NCBI GenBank assembly: GCA_963664655.2
Contig: OY761554.1
Coordinates: 2,852,001 to 2,916,000, forward strand
Length of the DNA stretch: 64,000 nucleotides
From: Desulfospira sp963664655
GTDB taxonomy: Bacteria > Desulfobacterota > Desulfobacteria > Desulfobacterales > Desulfobacteraceae
Direction of reading: 5' to 3'
Shown here: positions 1 through 10,092 of the stretch, piece by piece
How positions within the stretch are numbered: position 1 is the first letter of the stretch
How the letters are laid out: each line of letters starts with the position of its first letter
Notes under the pieces: model-generated
What the model was told of the DNA's origin: nothing
What the model saw: the letters and a program-made list of their open reading frames with translations, nothing else
Database searches by the model: none
Position numbers and translations under genes: made by a program

Positions 1-2097
1 TCCCGAGGTGCCGATTGAGGTTGCCGGATACCAGACCTGTGAACCGGTGCCTTTCCGTATGCCGATCTCTACATTTTCAAGGCCGGACCCGGCGTCGCCT
101 GCCGTGCCTTTAATCAGGATTTCCCCCTGTTTGAGAAGACCGCCGTTAACCGGGGCGGTCAGATGAACCTGGGGAAGGGTGCTTTCGGAGCCGGTCTCTT
201 TCATGAGCAAAATGCCCGAGACCACAGCCCTTAATCCGGCCAGCCGGTTAAACCTGAGGGTCAGGCTGCCGCCGGAAATCAGATCCTTTGAAACGGGGAA
301 ATCATAGGTGACCGAACGGTCTGCGGTCAGGGGCATGGCCGGATGAATGACCGCCCCTGAGATATCGGTCAGGCTCTGGATGCTTTGCGCGTTGTTATCC
401 TGGTTTAAATAGGTCACCAGAACCCGGTATGCGCTGGTCTCGGAAAGACCCCTGTATTCTGCGGTTATGGGATTTTCAAGGTCATAGAGAAATGACGCCG
501 TGTCACCGGTCCCCCACTCGGTGGAGGCTGTTCCGCTGACCACGGGCTGAAGAATCCCGTATCCGTGGTGGCTGGTCCCGCCGGCATTAAAGTAATGGAA
601 CTCTGTTCCGTCGGTCAGATAACCGGTGGTGGTCACATAAGCGGATACGTTGTCTCCTGAGCCGCCGGCTTCACCGCCGGGGCCGTCTACAGCCCCCCAC
701 CAGTTGCCCGTTGCAACGGCCAGAGGCGACGGGCTGTTCCGGTTTAATCCGTATCCAAGGTTGCCGAAAATTTCACACCCGGTCACGGTAACCGCCACGT
801 TGTCTCTAACCTCAATGCCGTCACCGGAATTGGCGAAGATCCGGCTGCCGGTGATGCCGGTATTGGTAGCGGTGCCTGATGAATAAAGGTAAATACCGTC
901 ACCGCTGTTGCTGAAGATTTTATTTCCCGAAAGGGTCAGGCTTGATGCGGTTGCCCTAATCCCGGCGGTGGCGGAGTTGGAAATAATTGAATTGGCAATT
1001 GAAATATTGGTGCCGGAGGCGCAAATCATGCCCGAATCTTCGCTGCCGCCGTACCGGACAACGGCATGGTCAAAGACACAGGCCGAACCGTCGGCCTGGG
1101 CTGAAAAGGCGATGCTGCCCCAGTCGCCGTTGGCGGGGGCCGATGAATACCCGTTCAGGTTCAGGTCTCCCCCGTACCGGTAATCCAGATATGAGGTGAA
1201 CACCACGGGAAGTTCGGTGGTGCCCTGTGCTTCCAGAGTACCGTTAATGTCCAGGTCGGCATGGTCATAAAATTTAACTGTAACACCCGGTTCCACGGTC
1301 AGTCGGGCACCCTGGGCAATGGTCAGGGTATTGTAAATCTGGTAAGTGCTGATCTCGTGATCCGTGCCGGCATACAAGGGATCAAACACCAGGTCCAGGT
1401 TTCGGGTGTTGCCCTGGATCCAGATGCCGTTAACACTGTTGGGCGCCAGAATATTGATGTCTTCTTCAGGGGCCTGGGGGTCTGGCATGGCCGAGGCCGG
1501 GATCATCATGGACCGGGCGTTTCCGGTGATGGCGTTGCCGGTCAGGGGCGGTGTGTTTTCGGCGTTGGAACTGCTGGTGTAGCAAAGCCCCCAGCCGGCG
1601 TTGCCGGTCAGGGTATTGCCGGTTACGACCGGGGAGGATGCGTCGGCATCAACCCCGTCGCCGCCGTTGTCTGAGATGGTATTGCCGTCAAGGGAGGCGT
1701 TGCTGTAATACAGGGATATGCCGGTATCGGCGTTGTCCGCCACCCGGGTGTTCCGGATCAACGGTGCGGCATAATACGCATAAATTCCACGACAGGCATT
1801 GTTGGTGATGCGGCAGTGATCTATGGTGACATTTGCCTGGTTCAGGTGGATGGCATTATAATTGTATCGGCCGGCGTACCGGACATCCACATATTCCAGG
1901 CGGGCCAGAAAATCAATGACCGAGTCGCTAAAGTATATCCGGTACCAGTCTCCGGGCGCCCCTTCACTGTAGCCGTCATTGTTGGTATCCCCGCCGGCGG
2001 AATCATCCCGGTATGAGGTAAATGCAATCGTGTTTTCTTCCGTTCCGACGGCGTAAAGGGCCCCGTTGACGTTAAGGCGGGTACCGTCTCCCATTTT
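1..2097 (-). pseudogene. In-frame continuation of the giant beta-helix protein after an internal stop
   Basis: Reading the minus strand in the frame of the upstream giant gene, there is no further stop from the TGA at 2098-2100 to the window edge, about 699 codons. The translation continues the same architecture: beta-helix repeats, an NWWG-type linker near 700, and a divergent Ig-like segment at the edge that reads like the GSGIKWHP segment of the upstream units. The tandem copy 3747 bp upstream has TGG (Trp) where this copy has TGA, so this is the severed 3' part of one longer gene. An ATG two codons after the stop could allow restart, but no ribosome binding site or signal peptide precedes it. 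The part beyond position 1 is not visible. Confidence 0.8.
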
Positions 2098-3711
2098 TCA
2101 GATCACACCCGGTTCCAGGGTCAGCCGGACCCCGGTGTTCACCGTGGCCTCTCCGCTGACCTGGTAATAGACATTCACGGGATCTGCCGCAAGGGTCAGG
2201 CTCCGGTCCAGGGTATTTCCATAAAATTCAATCTGGTTGTGGGTGTTGGGGGCCAGGGTATTGCCGGCATTGGGCCCGGGAAGGGAACAAAGGGCGAGCC
2301 GGACCGGAAATGCGTTTCCCGTAATGGTGTTGTCGGTAATTTCAGGCATTTGCCTGGCATCCTGGCAATAAATTCCGTAACCGGTGTTGCCGGTAATGGT
2401 GTTGTTGTCCATGACCGGGACGGCGTACTGGACATAAACCCCGTTGCCGCCGTTGTCCGAAACCGTATTGTCTGAGAATGAGGGGCTTCCATAATGGAAA
2501 AATATCCCGTCGGCCCCGTTGTTTTCAAAGGTGTTGTGCTGGATCAGCGGCGCGTTGCTGTCTGTCCTTAATCCGGTTGCGGCGTTGTCCGTGACCTGGC
2601 AAAAGATCATGGGCGCATCGGAATAAAGGTAAACGGCCGCATCATTATAGTAACCCGCATACCGGATAACGGCATGCTCAAGTATGGAATTTGCTGAAGA
2701 GGCTGCGGTCAGGGACAGGTGCCGCCAATATCCGGGAGCCCCCCGGGTCTCAGACCCGTCTGCGTTGGAGTCTCCGCCATAGGCATCATCGGTCCAGGCG
2801 GTGAACACCACCTCGCTGCCCGGGTCGCCGTCGGCGATCAGGGTGCCGTTAACTTCCATGTAAGTTCCGGACCTGAATTTTACAATGACGCCGGGCAGGA
2901 TGGTCAGGGTTGCGCCGCTGTCCACAAAAATGGCGCCGCTCACTTCATAGACCCCGGCCGCCCAGGTGGCGTCTGAAGTGATATGGCCGGATACGGTGGT
3001 GACCGCCGTGGTGTCAGGGGTGACAGGGCCTGCCTGGGTTCCTGTGGAGGTGTTGCCTGACGAGTCCCTGACCTTTATCCGGAACAGGTAGCCGGTTCCG
3101 TTGGAAAGGTTTCGGGCCAGGTAAAAGCGGCTGTCTTTGCCCAGGCTGATCCCGCTTGTCCAGTCTGTGCCGTTGTTCGAAGACATTTCTAAGATCTGGT
3201 CAACCAGATCCATCCGGGTATCCGCGCTTGGGGTCCAGGTCAGGTAAACAAACCCGTTGCCCGGGGCGGCCGAAAGACCGGTAATCTCTTCAGGGGGCAG
3301 TTCATCTGAACCGCCGCTGTTGTCAATGGCGGTTACCGGACCGCAGGCACCGGAAAGGGTTTCATTTCCGGCCAGGTCCCGGGCCGCCACCCGGTAATAA
3401 TAGACCCCGCCGTTAACGGCCGCGGTGTCCTGAAAAGCCGAAACTCCCGCACCGACACTGCCGGCGGCGGAAAAATTGATGTCGGGGTCTTCACTTCTCA
3501 AAATGGTGTAGCCGGCAACATCATTGCCGTCGTCCGGGGACAGGGTCCAGGACAGGCTGATGGCGGACCCGGAATCTTCGGGCGTATCCCATGCGGAGAG
3601 GCCGGTGACGGCCTCAGGAGCCGTGTTGTTCACCACCACGGCCAGGCCTGAACTTACGGCGCCCTGGTTTCCGGCCCGGTCAAAGGCCCGGGTATAAAGG
3701 GTATAGGCACC
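1385..3711. repeat. Tandem near-identical 2.33-kb segment, downstream copy
   Basis: This segment matches 5132-7458 at a fixed offset of 3747 bp (3 x 1249). Only three differences were found by eye: T at 2098 (C in the other copy, creating the stop), T at 3414 (C; Asn versus Asp) and C at 3439 (A; silent). Outside the segment the same 3747-bp period continues but with many differences, as expected from an old tandem duplication followed by recent gene conversion or unequal crossing-over. A region like this is also prone to assembly error. Confidence 0.9.
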
Positions 3712-6700
3712 ATCAGCGGGCAGTGCCCACCGGTACTGCCATGATCCGTTCGCGGACAGCTGGGTGACCGGATGCCACTTTATGCCGGACCCGCCGTCAA
3801 CGCCCAGTTCCACATTGAGGACGCCGGAACCGGTTTCATCCGAACTGGTGCCGGTGACCACGGCCAGTGAACCGGCAAGGTGTTCTGCCGGTGCCGGGCT
3901 TGAAATGGCCGATGACGGTCCTGACGTATCCCCGGTGCTGGCCCGCTGTACCAGCCAGACCTGGGAAACCACGGCCCGGTAGCCGCTCTCTTTGTTGAAG
4001 ATCAGTTTAAGGGTTCCGGTGTCATGGGAAGATGCCGGCAGGCTGTACCGGTATTGGGACGGGTGAGACGAGTCCGGAATGGTCAGATCATTGTGGATCA
4101 GGCTGCCGTTTTGGTCTGTAAGGCTCTGGATATTGCCGCCCACGCCTGAAGCGTTGTCGCCGTTGGCATAGGTGACAAAAAGATCAAATCCGGCACCCGG
4201 GTCCACGGCTGAATAATCTAAAATAACCCGGTTTAAGTCATAGAGCATTCTGGTCCGGTCATCGGTGCCATATTCGCTTGTGTCGGTCCCCTGGGTTGCC
4301 GCCGGGGCCTGGATGGTCCCTTCACCGGTATTGGGGCCGGCATTAAAGTAGCTGAAATTGGATCCAGTGGTTAAATACGCCTGGTAGTCGACATCGGATG
4401 TTACCTGGTCTCCGGCGCCCGGCGCCTGCCCTCCGGGGCCGCTGGCTGCGCCCCACCAGTTGCCCCTGGCAGCTGCCTCTGGACTGGATTGGGTTCTGTT
4501 CAGCCCCAGCCCCTGGTTGCCGAAGATCTCGCAGCCGGTTACCGCAACCGCCACACTGTCTCTGACTTCAAGGCCGTCGCCGAAATTGGCAAAAATCCGG
4601 CTGCCGTCAATGGTATGGCTTCCTGATGAATAAAGGTAAATACCGTCGCCGTTGTTGCCGAAGATTTCATTTTCCGAAAGGGCCAGGCTGGCGCCGGTGG
4701 CCCGTATGCCATCGGTGGCGGAGTTGGAAATAATTGAATTGGTGACTGAAATATTGGTGCCGCTGGTGTACAGCATGCCCGAATCTTCGCTGCCGCCGTA
4801 CCGGACAACGGCATGGTCAAAGACACAGGCCGAACCGTCGGCCTGGGCTGAAAAGGCGATGCTGCCCCAGTCGCCGTTGGCGGGGGCCGATGAATACCCG
4901 TCCAGGTTCAGGTCCCCCCCGTACCGGTCATCCCGGTATGAGGTAAAGACCACGGGGCGGCTCACAGTCCCTTTTGCATCAAGGCTGCCATTGATATCCA
5001 GGTCTGCATTGGCATAAAATTTTACCGTAACGCCCGGTGCCACGGTGAGTTTAACGTCCCGGGGCATGGTCAGGGTATTGTAAATCTGATAGGTGCTGAT
5101 TTCGTGATCCGTGCCGGCATATAAAAGCCCGAACACCAGGTCCAGGTTTCGGGTGTTGCCCTGGATCCAGATGCCGTTAACACTGTTGGGCGCCAGAATA
5201 TTGATGTCTTCTTCAGGGGCCTGGGGGTCTGGCATGGCCGAGGCCGGGATCATCATGGACCGGGCGTTTCCGGTGATGGCGTTGCCGGTCAGGGGCGGTG
5301 TGTTTTCGGCGTTGGAACTGCTGGTGTAGCAAAGCCCCCAGCCGGCGTTGCCGGTCAGGGTATTGCCGGTTACGACCGGGGAGGATGCGTCGGCATCAAC
5401 CCCGTCGCCGCCGTTGTCTGAGATGGTATTGCCGTCAAGGGAGGCGTTGCTGTAATACAGGGATATGCCGGTATCGGCGTTGTCCGCCACCCGGGTGTTC
5501 CGGATCAACGGTGCGGCATAATACGCATAAATTCCACGACAGGCATTGTTGGTGATGCGGCAGTGATCTATGGTGACATTTGCCTGGTTCAGGTGGATGG
5601 CATTATAATTGTATCGGCCGGCGTACCGGACATCCACATATTCCAGGCGGGCCAGAAAATCAATGACCGAGTCGCTAAAGTATATCCGGTACCAGTCTCC
5701 GGGCGCCCCTTCACTGTAGCCGTCATTGTTGGTATCCCCGCCGGCGGAATCATCCCGGTATGAGGTAAATGCAATCGTGTTTTCTTCCGTTCCGACGGCG
5801 TAAAGGGCCCCGTTGACGTTAAGGCGGGTACCGTCTCCCATTTTCCAGATCACACCCGGTTCCAGGGTCAGCCGGACCCCGGTGTTCACCGTGGCCTCTC
5901 CGCTGACCTGGTAATAGACATTCACGGGATCTGCCGCAAGGGTCAGGCTCCGGTCCAGGGTATTTCCATAAAATTCAATCTGGTTGTGGGTGTTGGGGGC
6001 CAGGGTATTGCCGGCATTGGGCCCGGGAAGGGAACAAAGGGCGAGCCGGACCGGAAATGCGTTTCCCGTAATGGTGTTGTCGGTAATTTCAGGCATTTGC
6101 CTGGCATCCTGGCAATAAATTCCGTAACCGGTGTTGCCGGTAATGGTGTTGTTGTCCATGACCGGGACGGCGTACTGGACATAAACCCCGTTGCCGCCGT
6201 TGTCCGAAACCGTATTGTCTGAGAATGAGGGGCTTCCATAATGGAAAAATATCCCGTCGGCCCCGTTGTTTTCAAAGGTGTTGTGCTGGATCAGCGGCGC
6301 GTTGCTGTCTGTCCTTAATCCGGTTGCGGCGTTGTCCGTGACCTGGCAAAAGATCATGGGCGCATCGGAATAAAGGTAAACGGCCGCATCATTATAGTAA
6401 CCCGCATACCGGATAACGGCATGCTCAAGTATGGAATTTGCTGAAGAGGCTGCGGTCAGGGACAGGTGCCGCCAATATCCGGGAGCCCCCCGGGTCTCAG
6501 ACCCGTCTGCGTTGGAGTCTCCGCCATAGGCATCATCGGTCCAGGCGGTGAACACCACCTCGCTGCCCGGGTCGCCGTCGGCGATCAGGGTGCCGTTAAC
6601 TTCCATGTAAGTTCCGGACCTGAATTTTACAATGACGCCGGGCAGGATGGTCAGGGTTGCGCCGCTGTCCACAAAAATGGCGCCGCTCACTTCATAGACC

Positions 6701-9700
6701 CCGGCCGCCCAGGTGGCGTCTGAAGTGATATGGCCGGATACGGTGGTGACCGCCGTGGTGTCAGGGGTGACAGGGCCTGCCTGGGTTCCTGTGGAGGTGT
6801 TGCCTGACGAGTCCCTGACCTTTATCCGGAACAGGTAGCCGGTTCCGTTGGAAAGGTTTCGGGCCAGGTAAAAGCGGCTGTCTTTGCCCAGGCTGATCCC
6901 GCTTGTCCAGTCTGTGCCGTTGTTCGAAGACATTTCTAAGATCTGGTCAACCAGATCCATCCGGGTATCCGCGCTTGGGGTCCAGGTCAGGTAAACAAAC
7001 CCGTTGCCCGGGGCGGCCGAAAGACCGGTAATCTCTTCAGGGGGCAGTTCATCTGAACCGCCGCTGTTGTCAATGGCGGTTACCGGACCGCAGGCACCGG
7101 AAAGGGTTTCATTTCCGGCCAGGTCCCGGGCCGCCACCCGGTAATAATAGACCCCGCCGTCAACGGCCGCGGTGTCCTGAAAAGCAGAAACTCCCGCACC
7201 GACACTGCCGGCGGCGGAAAAATTGATGTCGGGGTCTTCACTTCTCAAAATGGTGTAGCCGGCAACATCATTGCCGTCGTCCGGGGACAGGGTCCAGGAC
7301 AGGCTGATGGCGGACCCGGAATCTTCGGGCGTATCCCATGCGGAGAGGCCGGTGACGGCCTCAGGAGCCGTGTTGTTCACCACCACGGCCAGGCCTGAAC
7401 TTACGGCGCCCTGGTTTCCGGCCCGGTCAAAGGCCCGGGTATAAAGGGTATAGGCACCGTCAGCGGGCAGGGTCCACTGATACTGCCAGGAACCGTTTGC
7501 GGACAGGTGGGTGGCCGGATGCCACTTTATGCCGGACCCGCCGTCAACGCCCACTTCAACGCACAGGACGCCGGAACCGCCTTCGTCTGAACTGGTGCCG
7601 GAAACCATAACGGTTGATCCGGCAAGCTGATCCGATGCGGCCGGAATCGAAACGGCGGATGCCGGTCCTGCCGTGTCCCCGGTGCTGGCCCGCTGTACCA
7701 GCCAGACCTGGGAGACCACGGCCCGGTAACCGCTTTCCCGGTTAAAATTCAATTCCAGCATTCCGGTATCATGGGCGGATGCCGGCAGGCTGTACCGGTA
7801 TTGGGACGGGGCGGATGAATCCGGGATGGTCAGGCTATTGTGGATCAGGCTGCCGTTTTGGTCTGTGAGGCTCTGGATATTGCCGCCCACGCCTGAAGCG
7901 TTGTCGCCGTTGGCATAGGTAACAAAAAGATCATATCCGGCACCCGGGTCCACGGCTGAATAATTTAAAATAACCCGGTTTAAGTCATAGAGCATTCTGG
8001 TCCGGTCATCGGTACCGTATTCGGCCGTGTCGGTTCCTTGTATGACCGTCGGGGCCTGGATGGTGCCCTCGCTGGTATTGGGGCCGGCGTTAAAATAACT
8101 GAAATTGGCGCCTGTGGTTAAATAGCCCTGGTAGTCGACGTCGGCTGACACCTGGTCTCCTGCACCCGGCGCCTGCCCCCCGGGTCCGCTGGCTGCGCCC
8201 CACCAGTTGCCCCTGGCAGCTGCCTCTGGACTGGATTGGGTCCTGTTCAATCCCAGCCCCTGGTTGCCGAAGATCTCACAGCCGGTTACCGTAACCGCCA
8301 CACTGTCTCCGACTTCAAGGCCGTCTCCCAGATTGGCAAAAATCCGGCTGCTGGTAATGGCATGGGTTCCGGATGAATTAAGGTTAAGGCCGTCGCCGCT
8401 GTTGCCGAAGATTTCATTTCCTGAAAGGGTCAGGCTGGCGGCGTAAGCCCGGATTCCATTGGTGCCGGAATTGGAAATAACGGAGTTGGTCACTGAAATA
8501 TCGGCATCATAGGCGTAAATCATGCCCGAATTTTCACTGCCGCCGTACCGGACAACGGCATGGTCAATGACACTGGCCGAACCGTCGGCCTGGGCTGAAA
8601 AAGCGATGCCGCCCCAGTCGCCGCCGGCAGGGGTCGATGAATATCCGTCCAGATTCAGGTCCCCCCCGTACTGGTCATCCCGGTATGAGGTAAAGACCAC
8701 GGGGCGGCTCACGGTCCCTTCTGCATCAAGGCCGCCGTTGATATAAAGGTCGGCACCGGTATAAAATTTTACCGTAACACCCGGTTCCACCGTCAGCCTG
8801 GTGTCCGCGGCCATGGTCAGGGTGTTGTATATCTGGTAGCTGTTGATTTCATGGCCCGTATCCGGATATAAAATTGGAAACACCATATCCAGGCTCCGGG
8901 TGTTCCCCCTGATCCAGATGCCGTTAATGGTGTTGGGGGCCAGAATGTTTATATCTTCTGAAGCAGCCTGGGGATCGGGCATGGCCGAGGCCGGGATCAT
9001 CATGGACCGGACGTTGCCGGTAATGGTGTTGCCGGCCAGGGGCGGTGTTTCTCCGCCATAGGCGCTGGTTTCATAATACAGTCCCCAGCCCTGGTTGTCT
9101 GAAATGGTATTGTTCTCAAATGCTGGTGACGCATAATTGACATACACCCCGTCACCATTGCCGCCTGTAATAAGGCAGGCCGTTATTTGCGGATTCCCGT
9201 AATAGACGTAGATGCCCGCTCCCCTGCTTTGGGCCACCCGGGTATTGCGGATAAATGGGGAGGCTTCCTGGGAATAAATGCCCTGGGAAGCGCTGTTGGT
9301 TATCTCACAGGAATCTACTATGATATCCGACCGGTATATATGAAGCTTTCCGTACCGCAGCCGGCAGTTTGAAAGGATGGTTCCGCTCTCACCCGCCTCA
9401 CAGGACCCGCCGGCGCATGGGACGGCATTATTAAAGGCAACGGATTGCCAGTCTCCCGGCTGCCCCTGGCTTGGACCGTCCCCGTTGGTATCCCCGCCCG
9501 CACTGTCATCCCGGTAGGAGGTAAATATAATTTCATTACCGAAGTCGCCCTGGGCGATAAGAATCCCCTGGTTGACATTAAGCTGCCTGCCTGAATTGAA
9601 TTTGACTATGGTGCCCGGGTGAATGGTTAGTTTGATACCTTGGCCAATGGTGACGTCACCGGTCACCAGGTAAACGTTATCCGACGTCCAGTCAGTATCC

Positions 9701-9804
9701 TGGCTGATGGTTCCGGTGACATTAACAGTTGCCTGGGCTGCTGTGGCAATGGCCGCTTGCAGCACCAGCAAAAACAGATGTTGAGCTAGTTTTTTAATCA
9801 GCAT
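2098..9804 (-). CDS. Giant secreted parallel beta-helix / Ig-like / fibronectin III repeat protein
   Basis: 2568 residues. A Sec signal peptide (hydrophobic core about residues 9-24, ending AAQA) indicates export. The body alternates right-handed parallel beta-helix blocks, with short repeats such as NTITGN, SDNGG and GDGLYY as in NosD/PbH1 families, with a G-x-NWWGAASGPGG linker, a bacterial Ig-like segment (GVDGGSGIKWHP) and two Fn3-like segments (PPEEITGLSAAPGNG). The order repeats with a period of 1249 residues. Each helix block opens with a FTSYRDD-x-GGD-x-N-x-DG signature, possibly calcium binding. Such proteins are usually surface or extracellular adhesins or polysaccharide-binding proteins; no catalytic motif was recognised. 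The ORF ends at TGA 2098-2100 inside a helix block and the same frame goes on, so the product is probably truncated. Confidence 0.85.
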   Translation of the reverse strand: MLIKKLAQHLFLLVLQAAIATAAQATVNVTGTISQDTDWTSDNVYLVTGDVTIGQGIKLTIHPGTIVKFNSGRQLNVNQGILIAQGDFGNEIIFTSYRDDSAGGDTNGDGPSQGQPGDWQSVAFNNAVPCAGGSCEAGESGTILSNCRLRYGKLHIYRSDIIVDSCEITNSASQGIYSQEASPFIRNTRVAQSRGAGIYVYYGNPQITACLITGGNGDGVYVNYASPAFENNTISDNQGWGLYYETSAYGGETPPLAGNTITGNVRSMMIPASAMPDPQAASEDINILAPNTINGIWIRGNTRSLDMVFPILYPDTGHEINSYQIYNTLTMAADTRLTVEPGVTVKFYTGADLYINGGLDAEGTVSRPVVFTSYRDDQYGGDLNLDGYSSTPAGGDWGGIAFSAQADGSASVIDHAVVRYGGSENSGMIYAYDADISVTNSVISNSGTNGIRAYAASLTLSGNEIFGNSGDGLNLNSSGTHAITSSRIFANLGDGLEVGDSVAVTVTGCEIFGNQGLGLNRTQSSPEAAARGNWWGAASGPGGQAPGAGDQVSADVDYQGYLTTGANFSYFNAGPNTSEGTIQAPTVIQGTDTAEYGTDDRTRMLYDLNRVILNYSAVDPGAGYDLFVTYANGDNASGVGGNIQSLTDQNGSLIHNSLTIPDSSAPSQYRYSLPASAHDTGMLELNFNRESGYRAVVSQVWLVQRASTGDTAGPASAVSIPAASDQLAGSTVMVSGTSSDEGGSGVLCVEVGVDGGSGIKWHPATHLSANGSWQYQWTLPADGAYTLYTRAFDRAGNQGAVSSGLAVVVNNTAPEAVTGLSAWDTPEDSGSAISLSWTLSPDDGNDVAGYTILRSEDPDINFSAAGSVGAGVSAFQDTAAVDGGVYYYRVAARDLAGNETLSGACGPVTAIDNSGGSDELPPEEITGLSAAPGNGFVYLTWTPSADTRMDLVDQILEMSSNNGTDWTSGISLGKDSRFYLARNLSNGTGYLFRIKVRDSSGNTSTGTQAGPVTPDTTAVTTVSGHITSDATWAAGVYEVSGAIFVDSGATLTILPGVIVKFRSGTYMEVNGTLIADGDPGSEVVFTAWTDDAYGGDSNADGSETRGAPGYWRHLSLTAASSANSILEHAVIRYAGYYNDAAVYLYSDAPMIFCQVTDNAATGLRTDSNAPLIQHNTFENNGADGIFFHYGSPSFSDNTVSDNGGNGVYVQYAVPVMDNNTITGNTGYGIYCQDARQMPEITDNTITGNAFPVRLALCSLPGPNAGNTLAPNTHNQIEFYGNTLDRSLTLAADPVNVYYQVSGEATVNTGVRLTLEPGVIWKMGDGTRLNVNGALYAVGTEENTIAFTSYRDDSAGGDTNNDGYSEGAPGDWYRIYFSDSVIDFLARLEYVDVRYAGRYNYNAIHLNQANVTIDHCRITNNACRGIYAYYAAPLIRNTRVADNADTGISLYYSNASLDGNTISDNGGDGVDADASSPVVTGNTLTGNAGWGLCYTSSSNAENTPPLTGNAITGNARSMMIPASAMPDPQAPEEDINILAPNSVNGIWIQGNTRNLDLVFGLLYAGTDHEISTYQIYNTLTMPRDVKLTVAPGVTVKFYANADLDINGSLDAKGTVSRPVVFTSYRDDRYGGDLNLDGYSSAPANGDWGSIAFSAQADGSACVFDHAVVRYGGSEDSGMLYTSGTNISVTNSIISNSATDGIRATGASLALSENEIFGNNGDGIYLYSSGSHTIDGSRIFANFGDGLEVRDSVAVAVTGCEIFGNQGLGLNRTQSSPEAAARGNWWGAASGPGGQAPGAGDQVTSDVDYQAYLTTGSNFSYFNAGPNTGEGTIQAPAATQGTDTSEYGTDDRTRMLYDLNRVILDYSAVDPGAGFDLFVTYANGDNASGVGGNIQSLTDQNGSLIHNDLTIPDSSHPSQYRYSLPASSHDTGTLKLIFNKESGYRAVVSQVWLVQRASTGDTSGPSSAISSPAPAEHLAGSLAVVTGTSSDETGSGVLNVELGVDGGSGIKWHPVTQLSANGSWQYRWALPADGAYTLYTRAFDRAGNQGAVSSGLAVVVNNTAPEAVTGLSAWDTPEDSGSAISLSWTLSPDDGNDVAGYTILRSEDPDINFSAAGSVGAGVSAFQDTAAVNGGVYYYRVAARDLAGNETLSGACGPVTAIDNSGGSDELPPEEITGLSAAPGNGFVYLTWTPSADTRMDLVDQILEMSSNNGTDWTSGISLGKDSRFYLARNLSNGTGYLFRIKVRDSSGNTSTGTQAGPVTPDTTAVTTVSGHITSDATWAAGVYEVSGAIFVDSGATLTILPGVIVKFRSGTYMEVNGTLIADGDPGSEVVFTAWTDDAYGGDSNADGSETRGAPGYWRHLSLTAASSANSILEHAVIRYAGYYNDAAVYLYSDAPMIFCQVTDNAATGLRTDSNAPLIQHNTFENNGADGIFFHYGSPSFSDNTVSDNGGNGVYVQYAVPVMDNNTITGNTGYGIYCQDARQMPEITDNTITGNAFPVRLALCSLPGPNAGNTLAPNTHNQIEFYGNTLDRSLTLAADPVNVYYQVSGEATVNTGVRLTLEPGVI
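5132..7458. repeat. Tandem near-identical 2.33-kb segment, upstream copy
   Basis: Partner of 1385-3711 inside the giant beta-helix gene. It keeps the Trp codon (TGG, plus-strand cca at 5845-5847) that is TGA in the other copy. Identity breaks at 5131/1384 on one side and 7459/3712 on the other. A third, more divergent unit lies at about 7.5-9.7 kb. Confidence 0.9.
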
Positions 9805-10029
9805 GACAATTCTACCATAATTTTTTGTAGGTCTTCCAAACTAAACGCCGGTTTCCAAGTTTTAGATGCTCAAAGGTGATATTTTTCACACCTGAAATTT
9901 TCAAACAGAAATCTGAGTGTCTGCAACTTGTATACCGGTGTTAACGGCGGGTGGGAAAAAATAGAAATTGTATTTTTTTCGAAGTGTTGCGAAAATAAAG
10001 AAAAATGGTGAATGGCCGGCCAAGAGATG

Positions 10030-10075
10030 AAATGTGACATTTTCTTCATAAGTTTGTGTAAAAAACGTCACATTT
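10030..10075. promoter_or_regulatory. 9-bp inverted repeat AAATGTGAC / GTCACATTT
   Basis: Perfect 9-bp arms at 10030-10038 and 10067-10075 with a 28-bp AT-rich spacer, between the end of the ChaN-like gene and the start of the giant protein gene, both on the minus strand. It could be an operator for the giant gene, whose start is 226 bp further along, or a weak terminator. A similar AAATGTGAC stands alone near 21176. The rest of the 9805-10092 gap is AT-rich with no gene visible. Confidence 0.3.
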
Positions 10076-10092
10076 TGTGTGTAAAAAAGTTC

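Noticed and set aside
1261..1674. 137-codon plus-strand frame within the beta-helix region
   Set aside because: Antisense shadow of the repeat protein; the parallel tandem copy shows similar shadows at a 3747-bp offset.
2098..2100. TGA as selenocysteine or as Trp in an altered code
   Set aside because: The tandem copy has TGG at this site, and TGA is used as a normal stop in many coupled genes here; no selenoprotein context.
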